Assembly (NCBI RefSeq): GCF_014650995.1
Contig: NZ_BMWA01000004.1
Span: 62,001-126,000 of the forward strand
DNA: 64,000 bases
Direction: 5' to 3'
DNA from: Streptomyces viridiviolaceus
Lineage (GTDB): Bacteria > Actinomycetota > Actinomycetes > Streptomycetales > Streptomycetaceae
The notes under the pieces were generated by a model, which had not been told where the DNA came from, did no database searches, and saw only the letters and a list, made by a program, of their open reading frames with translations. Shown one piece after another: positions 39,852 through 48,191 of this stretch. Positions within the stretch are counted from its first letter, which is position 1. The number at the start of each line of letters is the position of its first letter. The position numbers were made by a program, and so were the translations under genes.

Positions 39852-41162
39852 CTACGCAGGGACGTGCACCGTCTCGACCCGGCTCGCAACCAACCGCTCC
39901 CGCTCCCGCCGAGCCGCCCGCTTCCGCAGCCGCAGTATCTGCGTGACGCCCAGCGCCTGGAGCACGAACACGGACGAGAAGGCGACGGTGTAGTCGTCCC
40001 CGGTGGCATCGAGCAGCACGCCGATCGCGAACAGGGTGGTCATCGACGCGACGAAGCCGCCCATGTTCGTGATCCCGGACGCGGTGCCCTGCCGCTCGGG
40101 CGGGTTGGCCGGCCGAGCGAAATCGAAGCCGATCATGGACGCGGGGCCACAGGCGCCCAGCACCACGCACAACACCACCAGCAGCCACATCGGCGCGTGC
40201 TCGGCCGGGTAGGCGAGCGTCGCCGCCCACAGGGCCGCCGTCGTGCCCACGGTCCCGAGGGCCAGCGGCAGCCGCGCCCCGTGGTGCCGGGCGATGATCT
40301 GCCCGTAGACCAGGCCGACGGCCATGTTGGACAGCACGACGAGCGTGAGCAGCCCGCCGGCCGTGCCGCGGGACAGGCCCTGGGCCTCGACCAGGAACGG
40401 CAGCCCCCACAGCAGCAGGAACACCATCGCGGGGAACTGAGTGGTGAAGTGCACCCACAGTCCGAGCCGCGTGCCCGGCTCCCGCCAGGAGGTGGCGATC
40501 TGGCGCCGCACGTAGGCGGCCCCCTGGTGCGGCACCGGCTCCGGCTCGTGGCCCTCGGGGTGGTCCTTCAGGAAGAGCAGCAGCAGGACGAGCACGACGA
40601 CCCCGGCGAGCGCGCTGCCCGCGAACGCCGCCGTCCAGCCGATGCCGTGCAGCAGCCGGGCCAGGACGAGCGTGGAGACCAGGTTGCCCGCCATGCCGAC
40701 CAGCCCGGCGAGCTGGGCGACCAGCGGCCCGCGCCGGGCCGGGAACCAGCGGGTGCCCAGCCGCAGCACGCTGATGAACGTCATCGCGTCACCGCAGCCC
40801 AGCAGCGCCCGCGACGCGAGCGCCATGCCGTACGACGGCGAGAACGCGAAGCCCAGTTGCCCCGCCGTGAACAGCACCACGCCGATGCCCAGCACTTTCT
40901 TGGTGCCGAGCCGGTCGACGAGCAGGCCGACGGGTATCTGCATGCCGGCGTAGACGAGCAGCTGGAGTATGGAGAAGGTGGACAGGGCCGAGGCGTTGAC
41001 GTGGAAGCGGTCGGCGGCGTCGAGCCCGGCCACCCCGAGGGACGTACGGAAGATGACGGCGACGAAGTAGACGGCGACGCCGATGCTCCAGACGGCGATG
41101 GCGCGCCGGCCGCCCGGCGGGTCACCGGGCAGCGCGTTCCTGCCTGGCGCGGGCGAACTCAT
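39852..41162 (-). CDS. MFS transporter
   Basis: 436-residue major facilitator with about 12 hydrophobic helices. The first is AIAVWSIGVAVYFVAVIFRTSLG, and the loop 2-3 motif is PVGLLVDRLGTKKVLGIG (the MFS D-R-x-G-x-K/R signature). The central loop is charged (FLKDHPEGHEPEPVP). Substrate unknown. The ATG overlaps the stop of the upstream GntR-family gene (ATGA at 41162-41159), so regulator and transporter form an operon and the transporter is probably controlled by the regulator's ligand. Confidence 0.92.
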   Translation of the reverse strand: MSSPAPGRNALPGDPPGGRRAIAVWSIGVAVYFVAVIFRTSLGVAGLDAADRFHVNASALSTFSILQLLVYAGMQIPVGLLVDRLGTKKVLGIGVVLFTAGQLGFAFSPSYGMALASRALLGCGDAMTFISVLRLGTRWFPARRGPLVAQLAGLVGMAGNLVSTLVLARLLHGIGWTAAFAGSALAGVVVLVLLLLFLKDHPEGHEPEPVPHQGAAYVRRQIATSWREPGTRLGLWVHFTTQFPAMVFLLLWGLPFLVEAQGLSRGTAGGLLTLVVLSNMAVGLVYGQIIARHHGARLPLALGTVGTTAALWAATLAYPAEHAPMWLLVVLCVVLGACGPASMIGFDFARPANPPERQGTASGITNMGGFVASMTTLFAIGVLLDATGDDYTVAFSSVFVLQALGVTQILRLRKRAARRERERLVASRVETVHVPA

Positions 41163-41809
41163 CGGACCTCCCCCCGGGCCAGGTTCGAGAACCAGCCCAC
41201 GTGCCGGTTGACGACGCCGACCGCCGCCTCCGCGTTCCCCGAACGCAGCGCTTCGAGGATCTCCTCGTGTTCGGCGAGGGTCTTGGCGATGCGGTCCGGG
41301 TGGGAGTGCATGACGGCGACGCCCATGCGCAGTTGACGGTCCCGCAGCTGGTCGTAGAGGCGGGAGAGGATCTCGTTGCCGCCGCTGCGGACGATCTCGG
41401 CGTGGAAGCAGCGGTCGGTGACGGAGGCCGCGGTCAGGTCGCCGGCGGCGGCCTGCTCCTTCTGCCGGGCGAGCAGTTCCTCCAGCCGTTCGATGAGTCC
41501 GGCCGGGGCCGGTACGGCCTTGCGCGCCGCGTGCTCCTCGACCAGCAGCCGGGTCTCCACCACGTCCGCGATCTCCTGCGCGGAGACGGGCAGGACCAGC
41601 GCGCCCTTCTTCGGGTAGAGCCGGATCAGCCCCTCGGCCTCCAGCCGCAGCAGTGCCTCGCGCACCGGCGTGCGCGAGACCCCCACGGCGTCGGCGAGCT
41701 CGCCCTCGGTGAGCAGGGTCCCGCCCTCGTAACGGCGTTCTAGGACGCCCTGCTTGACGTGGGTGTAGACGCGGTCGGCGGCGGGAGGTTGCTTCACGGC
41801 CATGGTCAT
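41159..41809 (-). CDS. GntR-family (FadR/FCD type) transcriptional regulator
   Basis: 216 residues. The winged HTH (~12-75; VYTHVKQGVLERRYEGGTLLTEGELADAVGVSRTPVREALLRLEAEGLI) is followed by an FCD all-helical ligand domain (~85-210; DVVETRLLVEEHAARKA, FHAEIVRSGGNEIL, HEEILEALRSGNAEAA). FCD domains bind carboxylates through metal-coordinating His/Asp. Two further in-frame starts (41803, 41815) are possible. First gene of a two-gene operon with the MFS transporter. Confidence 0.9.
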   Translation of the reverse strand: MTMAVKQPPAADRVYTHVKQGVLERRYEGGTLLTEGELADAVGVSRTPVREALLRLEAEGLIRLYPKKGALVLPVSAQEIADVVETRLLVEEHAARKAVPAPAGLIERLEELLARQKEQAAAGDLTAASVTDRCFHAEIVRSGGNEILSRLYDQLRDRQLRMGVAVMHSHPDRIAKTLAEHEEILEALRSGNAEAAVGVVNRHVGWFSNLARGEVR

Positions 41810-41968
41810 GCCCACAGGATAGATACAACAGGAACGCAAGGGGGACCCCGTCCAGCATGCGGACGCGCCCCGACCCGACACGGCCACCCATAAGAGGGAC
41901 GCACCGCCCTCGCTCCCACCGACCGCACAACCATCCGTGCTACTTACGAGTCGCACAGACGCAGCCCC

Positions 41969-42934
41969 ATGCCGTATCGACCACAACTCGGCCGCAGGAT
42001 CGGGGCATTCAATACAATCGGGGTATCTCACTTGATAAACGGCATTCAGGGCATCCGCCTCCGCAGAGCCGTCGCCGTCGCCGTGACCACCGGCGCCGTG
42101 CTCACGACCGGAGCCCTCTCCACCGCGCCCGCGCAGGCCGCCGCCGCGCCCAAGATCGTGGCCAAGGGCGGCTACGCGATGAACGACGCGAACGGCAAGT
42201 CGCTGTACACCAAGGCCGCGGACACCAAGCTCTCCACCGGCTCCACCACCAAGATCATGACGGCCAAGGTGGTGCTCGCGCAGCCCAAGCTGAACCTGGA
42301 CGCCAAGGTCACGATCCAGATGGCGTACAGCGACTACATCGTGTCGAAGAACGCCTCGTCGGCCCGCCTGATCGTCGGCGACAAGGTCACCGTCCGGCAG
42401 CTGCTCTACGGCCTGATGCTGCCGTCCGGCTGCGACGCCGCGTACGCGCTGGCCGACAAGTTCGGCACCGGCAAGACGCGGGCCGACCGGGTGAAGTCGT
42501 TCATCGGCAAGATGAACGCCACCGCCAAGAGCCTGGGCCTGAAGAACACCCATTTCGACTCGTTCGACGGCATCGGCAACGGCAAGAACTACTCGACGCC
42601 GCGCGACCTGACGAAGATCGCGAGCAGCGCGATGAAGAACTCGACGTTCCGCACGATCGTCAAGACCAAGTCGTACACCGCCAAGACGACGACCAAGTCC
42701 GGCGGCACCCGGACGATGGCGCCGTGGACGAACACCAACACGCTGCTGGGCAGTTACAGCGGCGCCATCGGCGTGAAGACAGGCTCCGGCCCGCAGGCCA
42801 AGTACTGCCTCGTCTTCGCCGCCACGCGGAAGGGCAAGACCGTCATCGGCACGGTCCTCGCCTCCTCGTCCGCCGCCCAGCGGGCGACGGACGCGAAGAA
42901 GCTCCTGGACCACGGCTTCGCCACGGCGGGCTGA
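41969..42934 (+). CDS. D-alanyl-D-alanine carboxypeptidase (peptidase S11)
   Basis: 321 residues as drawn; a TTG at 42032 (LINGIQGIRLRRAVAVAV) would give a more usual signal peptide and may be the true start. Signal peptide region up to APAQAAAA. Penicillin-binding motifs: Ser92-x-x-Lys95 in STTK, SGC (153-155) where most S11 enzymes have SxN, and KTG (270-272). It trims the terminal D-Ala from peptidoglycan stem peptides outside the membrane. It lacks a C-terminal membrane anchor, so it is predicted secreted. A strong hairpin follows. Confidence 0.9.
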   Translation: MPYRPQLGRRIGAFNTIGVSHLINGIQGIRLRRAVAVAVTTGAVLTTGALSTAPAQAAAAPKIVAKGGYAMNDANGKSLYTKAADTKLSTGSTTKIMTAKVVLAQPKLNLDAKVTIQMAYSDYIVSKNASSARLIVGDKVTVRQLLYGLMLPSGCDAAYALADKFGTGKTRADRVKSFIGKMNATAKSLGLKNTHFDSFDGIGNGKNYSTPRDLTKIASSAMKNSTFRTIVKTKSYTAKTTTKSGGTRTMAPWTNTNTLLGSYSGAIGVKTGSGPQAKYCLVFAATRKGKTVIGTVLASSSAAQRATDAKKLLDHGFATAG

Positions 42935-42944
42935 CGCCCGACGC

Positions 42945-42984
42945 GCGAGGGGGGCGGCCGGTCGGCGCCGGCCGGCCCCCTCGC
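42945..42984. terminator. Bidirectional terminator between carboxypeptidase gene and bkdC2
   Basis: GCGAGGGGGGCGGCC pairs with GGCCGGCCCCCTCGC (arms near 42945-42960 and 42970-42984), a GC-rich hairpin between convergent genes. Confidence 0.75.
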
Positions 42985-43001
42985 AGGCCGCTCACGGCCG
43001 G

Positions 43002-44396
43002 TCAGGCCCAGGTGATGAGCCGCTTGGGCTGCTCCAGGATCGCCGCCACGTCGGCGAGGAACTTCGAACCCAGTTCCCCGTCGATCAGACGGTGGTCGAA
43101 GCTCAGCGCCAGCGTGGTCACCTGACGCGGCTTCACCTTGCCCTTGTGGACCCACGGCTGCGGCTTGATCGCGCCGACCGCGAGGATGGCGGACTCGCCC
43201 GGGTTGAGGATCGGCGTGCCCGTGTCGACGCCGAAGACGCCGACGTTGGTGATCGTCACCGTGCCGCCCTGCATGGCCGCCGGGGAGGTCTTGCCCTCCC
43301 GGGCCGTCGACACCAGCTCGCCCAGGGACTGGGCCAGCTGCGGCAGGGTCTTGGCGTGGGCGTCCTTGATGTTCGGCACGATCAGACCGCGCGGGGTCGC
43401 CGCGGCGATGCCCAGGTTGACGTAGTGCTTGACCACGATCTCCTGGTTCGCCTCGTCCCAGGACGCGTTGACGTCCGGGTTGCGCCTGATCGCGACCAGC
43501 AGGGCCTTGGCGATCAGCAGGAGCGGGTTCACCCGCAGACCCGCGAACTCCTTGTCCTGCTTGAGCTCCTCGACCAGCTTCATCGTGCGCGTCACGTCGA
43601 CCGTCACGAACTCCGTGACGTGCGGCGCCGTGAACGCCGAGCCCACCATCGCCGCCGCCGTCGCCTTGCGGACGCCCTTGACCGGGATGCGGGTCTCGCG
43701 CGCCGTGTCGTACGACACCGCGGGCGCCGGGACCGTGGCCGCGGGGGCGACCGCGGCGGGTGCCTCCGCCGGCTCCGGGGCCTGCGGGGGCGCCACGGCC
43801 GCGTGGACGTCCTCGCGCGTGATGATGCCGTCCGGACCGGTCGGGGTGACCGTCGTCAGGTCGACGCCGAGGTCCTTGGCGAGCTTGCGCACCGGAGGCT
43901 TGGCCAGTGGACGCCCACGGGTGACCTGCCCGTGGCCGTTGAGCTCGGACTGGATCGCGGCCGCCACCTCCTGGGCCGGGCCCTCCGGACCCTTGCGGGG
44001 GCGGCGGCGGGTCGAGGAGGTGGCCACGCCGTAGCCCACCAGGACCGGCTGGCGGCCCTCCGGCTTCGGCTCCTGCGGCTGTGCGGGCACGTCCTCCACG
44101 GGCGCCTGCGCCGGCTCCTGCTCGCCGGCCGCCGCGTCGCCCACGGCGACCGCGATGATCGACGTGCCCACGTCGACCGTGGTGCCCTCGGGGAAGTGCA
44201 GCTCGCGCACCACTCCGTCGTAGGGGATGGGGAGTTCGACGGCGGCCTTCGCCGTCTCGACCTCGCACACCACCTGGCCGTCGGTGACCGTGTCACCGGG
44301 CTGGACGTACCACTTGAGGATCTCGGCCTCGGTGAGTCCCTCGCCCACGTCGGGCATCTTGAACTCGCGTACGGACCCTTCAGTCATCGTCGTCAC
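43002..44396 (-). CDS. bkdC2: Branched-chain alpha-keto acid dehydrogenase E2 (dihydrolipoyl acyltransferase), copy 2
   Basis: 464-residue E2 core of the BCKDH complex that converts keto acids from Val/Leu/Ile to branched acyl-CoA starters for fatty acids and polyketides. The lipoyl domain (~10-88) has the lipoylated Lys50 in VETAKA. A Pro/Ala linker follows, then the peripheral subunit-binding domain (~165-205; PPVRKLAKDLGVDLTTV...GIITREDV) and the acyltransferase domain (~230-464) with catalytic His-Asp in SFDHRLIDG. Last gene of bkdA2B2C2, 10 bp after bkdB2. No E3 gene is in the cluster. Symbol by synteny with S. coelicolor. Confidence 0.93.
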   Translation of the reverse strand: MTTMTEGSVREFKMPDVGEGLTEAEILKWYVQPGDTVTDGQVVCEVETAKAAVELPIPYDGVVRELHFPEGTTVDVGTSIIAVAVGDAAAGEQEPAQAPVEDVPAQPQEPKPEGRQPVLVGYGVATSSTRRRPRKGPEGPAQEVAAAIQSELNGHGQVTRGRPLAKPPVRKLAKDLGVDLTTVTPTGPDGIITREDVHAAVAPPQAPEPAEAPAAVAPAATVPAPAVSYDTARETRIPVKGVRKATAAAMVGSAFTAPHVTEFVTVDVTRTMKLVEELKQDKEFAGLRVNPLLLIAKALLVAIRRNPDVNASWDEANQEIVVKHYVNLGIAAATPRGLIVPNIKDAHAKTLPQLAQSLGELVSTAREGKTSPAAMQGGTVTITNVGVFGVDTGTPILNPGESAILAVGAIKPQPWVHKGKVKPRQVTTLALSFDHRLIDGELGSKFLADVAAILEQPKRLITWA

Positions 44397-44406
44397 GACC
44401 CTCTCC

Positions 44407-45387
44407 TCAGTACGCCAGCGAGCGGTCGACGGCGTCCAGCACCCGGTCCAGGTCGGGCAGGTACTCCTCCTCCAGGCGGGCCGGCGGGTACGGGGCGTGG
44501 TAGCCGCCGACCCGGAGCACCGGGGCCTCCAGGTGGTAGAAGCAGCGCTCGGTGATGCGGGCGGCGATCTCCGCGCCCGACCCGAAGAACACCGGCGCCT
44601 CGTGCACCACGACCAGGCGGCGGGTCTTCTCCACCGAGCTCTGGATCGCGTCGAAGTCGACCGGGGAGATGGAGCGCAGGTCCAGCACCTCCAGGGAGCG
44701 GCCCTCCTCGGCGGCCGCGTCGGCGACCTCCTGGCAGAGCTTCACCATCGGGCCGTACGCGGCCAGCGTGAGGTCGGTGCCCTCGCGCACCACGCGCGCG
44801 CCGTGCAGCGGGCCGGGGATGGCCTCGGTGTCGACCTCGGCCTTGTCCCAGTAGCGGCGCTTCGGTTCGAAGAAGATCACCGGGTCGTCGCTCTGGACGG
44901 CCTGCTGCATCATCCAGTAGGCGTCCGAGGAGTTCGAGGGGGAGACCACCTTCAGCCCCGCCACGTGCGCGAACAGCGCCTCGGGGGACTCGGAGTGGTG
45001 CTCCACCGCGCCGATGCCGCCGCCGTAGGGGATGCGGACGACGACCGGCAGTTTGACCTTGCCCAGCGAGCGGGCGTGCATCTTCGCCAGCTGCGTGACG
45101 ATCTGGTCGTAGGCCGGGAAGACGAAGCCGTCGAACTGGATCTCCACCACCGGGCGGTAGCCGCGCAGGGCCAGGCCGATGGCGGTGCCGACGATGCCGG
45201 ACTCGGCCAGCGGGGTGTCGATGACGCGGTCGTCGCCGAAGTCCTTCTGCAGGCCGTCGGTGACCCGGAAGACACCGCCGAGCTTGCCGACGTCCTCGCC
45301 CATGATCAGGACCTTGGGGTCGGCCTCCAGGGCGTGGCGCAGCGATTCGTTGATCGCCTTGGCCAGAGCCATCTTCTCCACTGCCAT
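44407..45387 (-). CDS. bkdB2: Branched-chain alpha-keto acid dehydrogenase E1 beta, copy 2
   Basis: 326-residue beta subunit of the thiamine-diphosphate E1 component. The transketolase-like pyrimidine-binding domain begins ALAKAINESLRHALEADPKVLIMGEDVGKLGG (the ThDP-activating Glu is in GED). RIPYGGGIGAVEHHSESPEALFAHVAGLKVVSP and the C-terminal transketolase domain (ADAAAEEGRSLEVLDLRSISPVD) follow. It pairs with bkdA2, whose stop lies 1 bp upstream, so translation is coupled. Confidence 0.93.
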   Translation of the reverse strand: MAVEKMALAKAINESLRHALEADPKVLIMGEDVGKLGGVFRVTDGLQKDFGDDRVIDTPLAESGIVGTAIGLALRGYRPVVEIQFDGFVFPAYDQIVTQLAKMHARSLGKVKLPVVVRIPYGGGIGAVEHHSESPEALFAHVAGLKVVSPSNSSDAYWMMQQAVQSDDPVIFFEPKRRYWDKAEVDTEAIPGPLHGARVVREGTDLTLAAYGPMVKLCQEVADAAAEEGRSLEVLDLRSISPVDFDAIQSSVEKTRRLVVVHEAPVFFGSGAEIAARITERCFYHLEAPVLRVGGYHAPYPPARLEEEYLPDLDRVLDAVDRSLAY

Positions 45388-45388
45388 G

Positions 45389-46579
45389 TCAGACCCCCTC
45401 TGCGTCCGCGAACGACGCCTGGTAGGCGGCGAACTGGGCTCGCTCCTCGTCGACGAGCGCGTGCCCGTCCGCGTACACGTTCTCGAAGATGGCGAACCGG
45501 TCCGGGTCCGGCATGGCACGGACCACCTCGCGCACTCGTTTGCCCAACGCCTCGCTCTCCGCCTCCAGTTCCCCGAAGAATCCCTCGTCCGCGTGGTTTG
45601 CGGCCTCCAGATGGCGGCGCAGGCGCAGGATCGGGTCCTTCGCCTCCCAGGCGGCCCGCTCGTCGTCGTGGCGGTAGCGGGAGGGGTCGTCGGAGGTGGT
45701 GTGGGCGCCCATGCGGTAGGTGTACGCCTCGATCAGCGCGGGTCCTTCGCCGCGCCGGGCGCGCTCCAGGGCCCAGCGGGTCACCGCGAGGGATGCCAGC
45801 ACGTCGTTGCCGTCGACGCGGACGCCGGGGAAGCCGAAGCCCTGGGCGCGCTGGTAGAGCGGCACGCGGGTCTGCTTCTCGTTGGACTCGGAGATCGCCC
45901 ACTGGTTGTTCTGGCAGAAGAACACCACCGGGGCGTTGTACACCGCGGCGAAGTTGAACGCCTCGCTCACGTCGCCCTGGCTGGAGGCGCCGTCGCCGAA
46001 GTAGGCGATCACGGCCGAGTCCGCGCCGTCCTTGGCGACGCCCATCGCGTAGCCCGTGGCGTGCAGCGCCTGCGAGCCGATGACGATGGTGTAGAGGTGG
46101 AAGTTGTTGCCGTTGGGATCCCAACCGCCGTTGTTCACACCGCGGAACATGCCGAGGAGGTTGGTCGGGTCCACGCCGCGGCACCAGGCGACGCCGTGCT
46201 CTCGGTAGGTCGGGAAGACGTAGTCGTCCTCACGGGTGGCGCGGCCGGAGCCGATCTGGGCGGCCTCCTGGCCGAGCAGCGACGCCCACAGGCCCAGCTC
46301 GCCCTGGCGCTGCAGGGAGGTGGCCTCGGCGTCGAAGCGGCGGGTGAGCACCATGTCGCGGTACAGGCCGCGCAGCTCGTCGGCGGTGATGTCGGCGACG
46401 TAGCCGTCGTACTCGGCGTTCTCGACGCGCTCGCCCTCGGGCGTCAGCAGCTGCACGAGTTCCGGGTCGGTGCCCTGTGCCTTCTTGGTGGTGCGAGTGG
46501 TGCGCTTGGTGCCGGTGGTGCCGGCCTTGCTTCCGGCGCTGCGTCGCGGCTTGCGCGCGGCAGTGCTCTCCACGGTCAC
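45389..46579 (-). CDS. bkdA2: Branched-chain alpha-keto acid dehydrogenase E1 alpha, copy 2
   Basis: 396-residue alpha subunit. The ThDP-binding motif runs from GDGASSQGD to FCQNN (~195-222), with the phosphorylation-loop-like RMGAHTTSDDPSRYR downstream. The first ~35 residues are Lys/Thr/Arg-rich (RKPRRSAGSKAGTTGTKRTT), an N-terminal extension beyond the usual E1-alpha core. First gene of the operon. Its upstream region has a 9-bp-arm palindrome and faces the response-regulator gene. Confidence 0.93.
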   Translation of the reverse strand: MTVESTAARKPRRSAGSKAGTTGTKRTTRTTKKAQGTDPELVQLLTPEGERVENAEYDGYVADITADELRGLYRDMVLTRRFDAEATSLQRQGELGLWASLLGQEAAQIGSGRATREDDYVFPTYREHGVAWCRGVDPTNLLGMFRGVNNGGWDPNGNNFHLYTIVIGSQALHATGYAMGVAKDGADSAVIAYFGDGASSQGDVSEAFNFAAVYNAPVVFFCQNNQWAISESNEKQTRVPLYQRAQGFGFPGVRVDGNDVLASLAVTRWALERARRGEGPALIEAYTYRMGAHTTSDDPSRYRHDDERAAWEAKDPILRLRRHLEAANHADEGFFGELEAESEALGKRVREVVRAMPDPDRFAIFENVYADGHALVDEERAQFAAYQASFADAEGV

Positions 46580-46768
46580 GTGTGCTCCTCCGTCGGTCCG
46601 GCCCCCGGGTTCGCCGGGTGCCAGTGCGGCTCACCTGTGGCCCTTGGGTCGCACAGGGTGGGTGCGGCCCGGTCGGGAACAGGCGTGACAGGTGCCCCGG
46701 CGAGCGTCCTGCAAAAGGCACGTTACCCAGTGCTCCACATTTCTGTGAAACCCCTCCTGACCTGCGTT

Positions 46769-46790
46769 TTTACTTGGGTTTCCAAGTAAA
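46769..46790. promoter_or_regulatory. Perfect palindrome in the bkdA2/response-regulator divergent region
   Basis: The 304-bp gap 46580-46883 has no gene. Within it TTTACTTGG (46769-46777) and its exact complement CCAAGTAAA (46782-46790), spaced by GTTT, form a 9-bp-arm dyad in an unusually AT-rich stretch (46740-46810). It lies ~190 bp upstream of bkdA2 and ~95 bp upstream of the response-regulator start. Shape and position suit an Lrp/BkdR-type or TetR-type operator; which protein binds is unknown. Confidence 0.6.
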
Positions 46791-46883
46791 TCGCGAAAGT
46801 AAGGAAGTCTTACTGGTCACAGCCTCGCAGGGGGCCGGAACAACGGCACGTTATCCCGGGCACCCCGGGCACGGGAAGAGTTC

Positions 46884-47558
46884 GTGTGTGAGACTGAGCG
46901 CGTGGGTGAAGACGGAAAAATCCGGGTATTTCTCCTCGACGACCATGAGGTCGTCCGCCGGGGCGTCCACGAGCTGCTGTCGGGCGAGGACGGCATCGAG
47001 GTGGTCGGCGAGGCCGGCACGGCGGCCGACGCGCTGGCCCGGATCCCCGCCACCCGTCCGGACGTCGCGGTGCTCGACGTCCGGCTCCCGGACGGCAGCG
47101 GTGTGGAGGTGTGCCGCGAGATCCGCTCCCAGGACGAGTCCGTGCGGTGCCTGATGCTGACGTCCTTCGCCGACGACGAGGCCCTCTTCGACGCGATCAT
47201 GGCCGGCGCCTCCGGATACGTCCTGAAGGACATACGGGGCGCCGAGCTGCTGACCGCCGTACGGGACGTGGCCGCCGGGAAGTCGCTGCTCGACCCGATG
47301 GCCACCGCGCGCGTGCTGGAGCGGCTGCGCGACGGCGGGGCCAGGACCGACGACCGGCTCTCCCGCCTGACCGAACAGGAACGCCGGATCCTGGAGCTGA
47401 TCGGCGAGGGCCTGACCAACCGCGCCATCGGCGAGCGGCTGCACCTCGCCGAGAAGACGATCAAGAATTACGTGTCGAGTGTGCTGGCGAAACTCGGCAT
47501 GCAGCGCCGCTCCCAGGCCGCCGCCTACGTGGCGCGGCTGCAGGCCGGGAACCGCTGA
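46884..47558 (+). CDS. NarL/DevR-type response regulator, orphan
   Basis: 224 residues. Receiver domain (~12-130) with acidic pocket LLDDHE, phosphoacceptor Asp65 in [11 protein letters not shown], switch Thr/Ser in MLTSFAD and Lys in GYVLKDI. LuxR-type HTH (~155-215; [44 protein letters not shown]) of the DevR/DosR kind. No histidine kinase gene is adjacent. The GTG at 46884 has GGAAGAG upstream; a later GTG at 46902 is possible. Divergent from bkdA2 across a palindrome, so it may co-vary with branched-chain metabolism; that link is inference. Confidence 0.9.
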   Translation: MCETERVGEDGKIRVFLLDDHEVVRRGVHELLSGEDGIEVVGEAGTAADALARIPATRPDVAVLDVRLPDGSGVEVCREIRSQDESVRCLMLTSFADDEALFDAIMAGASGYVLKDIRGAELLTAVRDVAAGKSLLDPMATARVLERLRDGGARTDDRLSRLTEQERRILELIGEGLTNRAIGERLHLAEKTIKNYVSSVLAKLGMQRRSQAAAYVARLQAGNR

Positions 47559-47682
47559 GAAAACACCCTGTGTCCGCGCGGCGCGCTCATCGGGCCGCGC
47601 ACATTTATTCGGGACTTACGTCCCGTCGAACCGGGGCGGGCGACTCTGTTCCCCCCTTTTTCCGCTCCCGCACAGTAAGGGC

Positions 47683-48105
47683 ATGTCCACCGACGAAAAG
47701 CTCGCCGTCGGCCTCCTCGGCCGCACCGACCACGGCCGGGCGGCCACCAGCATGCGTGCCCTGCCCTTCCTGGCGTTCGCACGCCACATCGTGGTCGACG
47801 GCCGGGTCCTGCTGCGCATGCCCCGGAGCTCCGGGTACCACCGGGCGTGCGCCGGGAGCGTCGTCGCGTACGGGTCCGACAACCTCGACTCCGCCCGGCC
47901 GGGCGAGAGGCTGTGGGCCGTGCAGGTCGTCGGCACGTGCGAGGCCCACGACCCGACCGCCGCCGAGATCGAGCGGTTCGGTCCCGCACCGCGCGCCGTG
48001 GACGGGGTGCCGTTCGAGCCCGTCTACCTGCGCATCGAGCCGCGGTTCGGCACCGTGCACGCCATGGACGGCAGCCTCGGACGCCACTTCCAGGGCGCCG
48101 TGTGA
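47683..48105 (+). CDS. Pyridoxamine-phosphate-oxidase-fold (FMN split barrel) protein
   Basis: 140 residues. The sequence MSTDEKLAVGLLGRTDHGRAATSMRALPFLAFARHIVVDGRVLLRMPRSSGYHRACAGSVVAYGSDN follows the beta-barrel pattern of pyridoxamine 5'-phosphate oxidase-like proteins (strand - FARHIVVDGRVLLR - helix - VVAYGSDN). It continues with GERLWAVQVVGTCEAHDPT and a conserved tail YLRIEPRFGTVHAMDG. FMN or F420 binding is inferred from the fold; substrate unknown. AAGG lies just before the ATG. Confidence 0.75.
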   Translation: MSTDEKLAVGLLGRTDHGRAATSMRALPFLAFARHIVVDGRVLLRMPRSSGYHRACAGSVVAYGSDNLDSARPGERLWAVQVVGTCEAHDPTAAEIERFGPAPRAVDGVPFEPVYLRIEPRFGTVHAMDGSLGRHFQGAV

Positions 48106-48191
48106 CGACCACGCGACCGAAAGCGACCACTGGCGACTGTCTGTGACAACGCCCAGCTCACAGCATCGTTCCGTGCCCTAGCATCTGCCGC

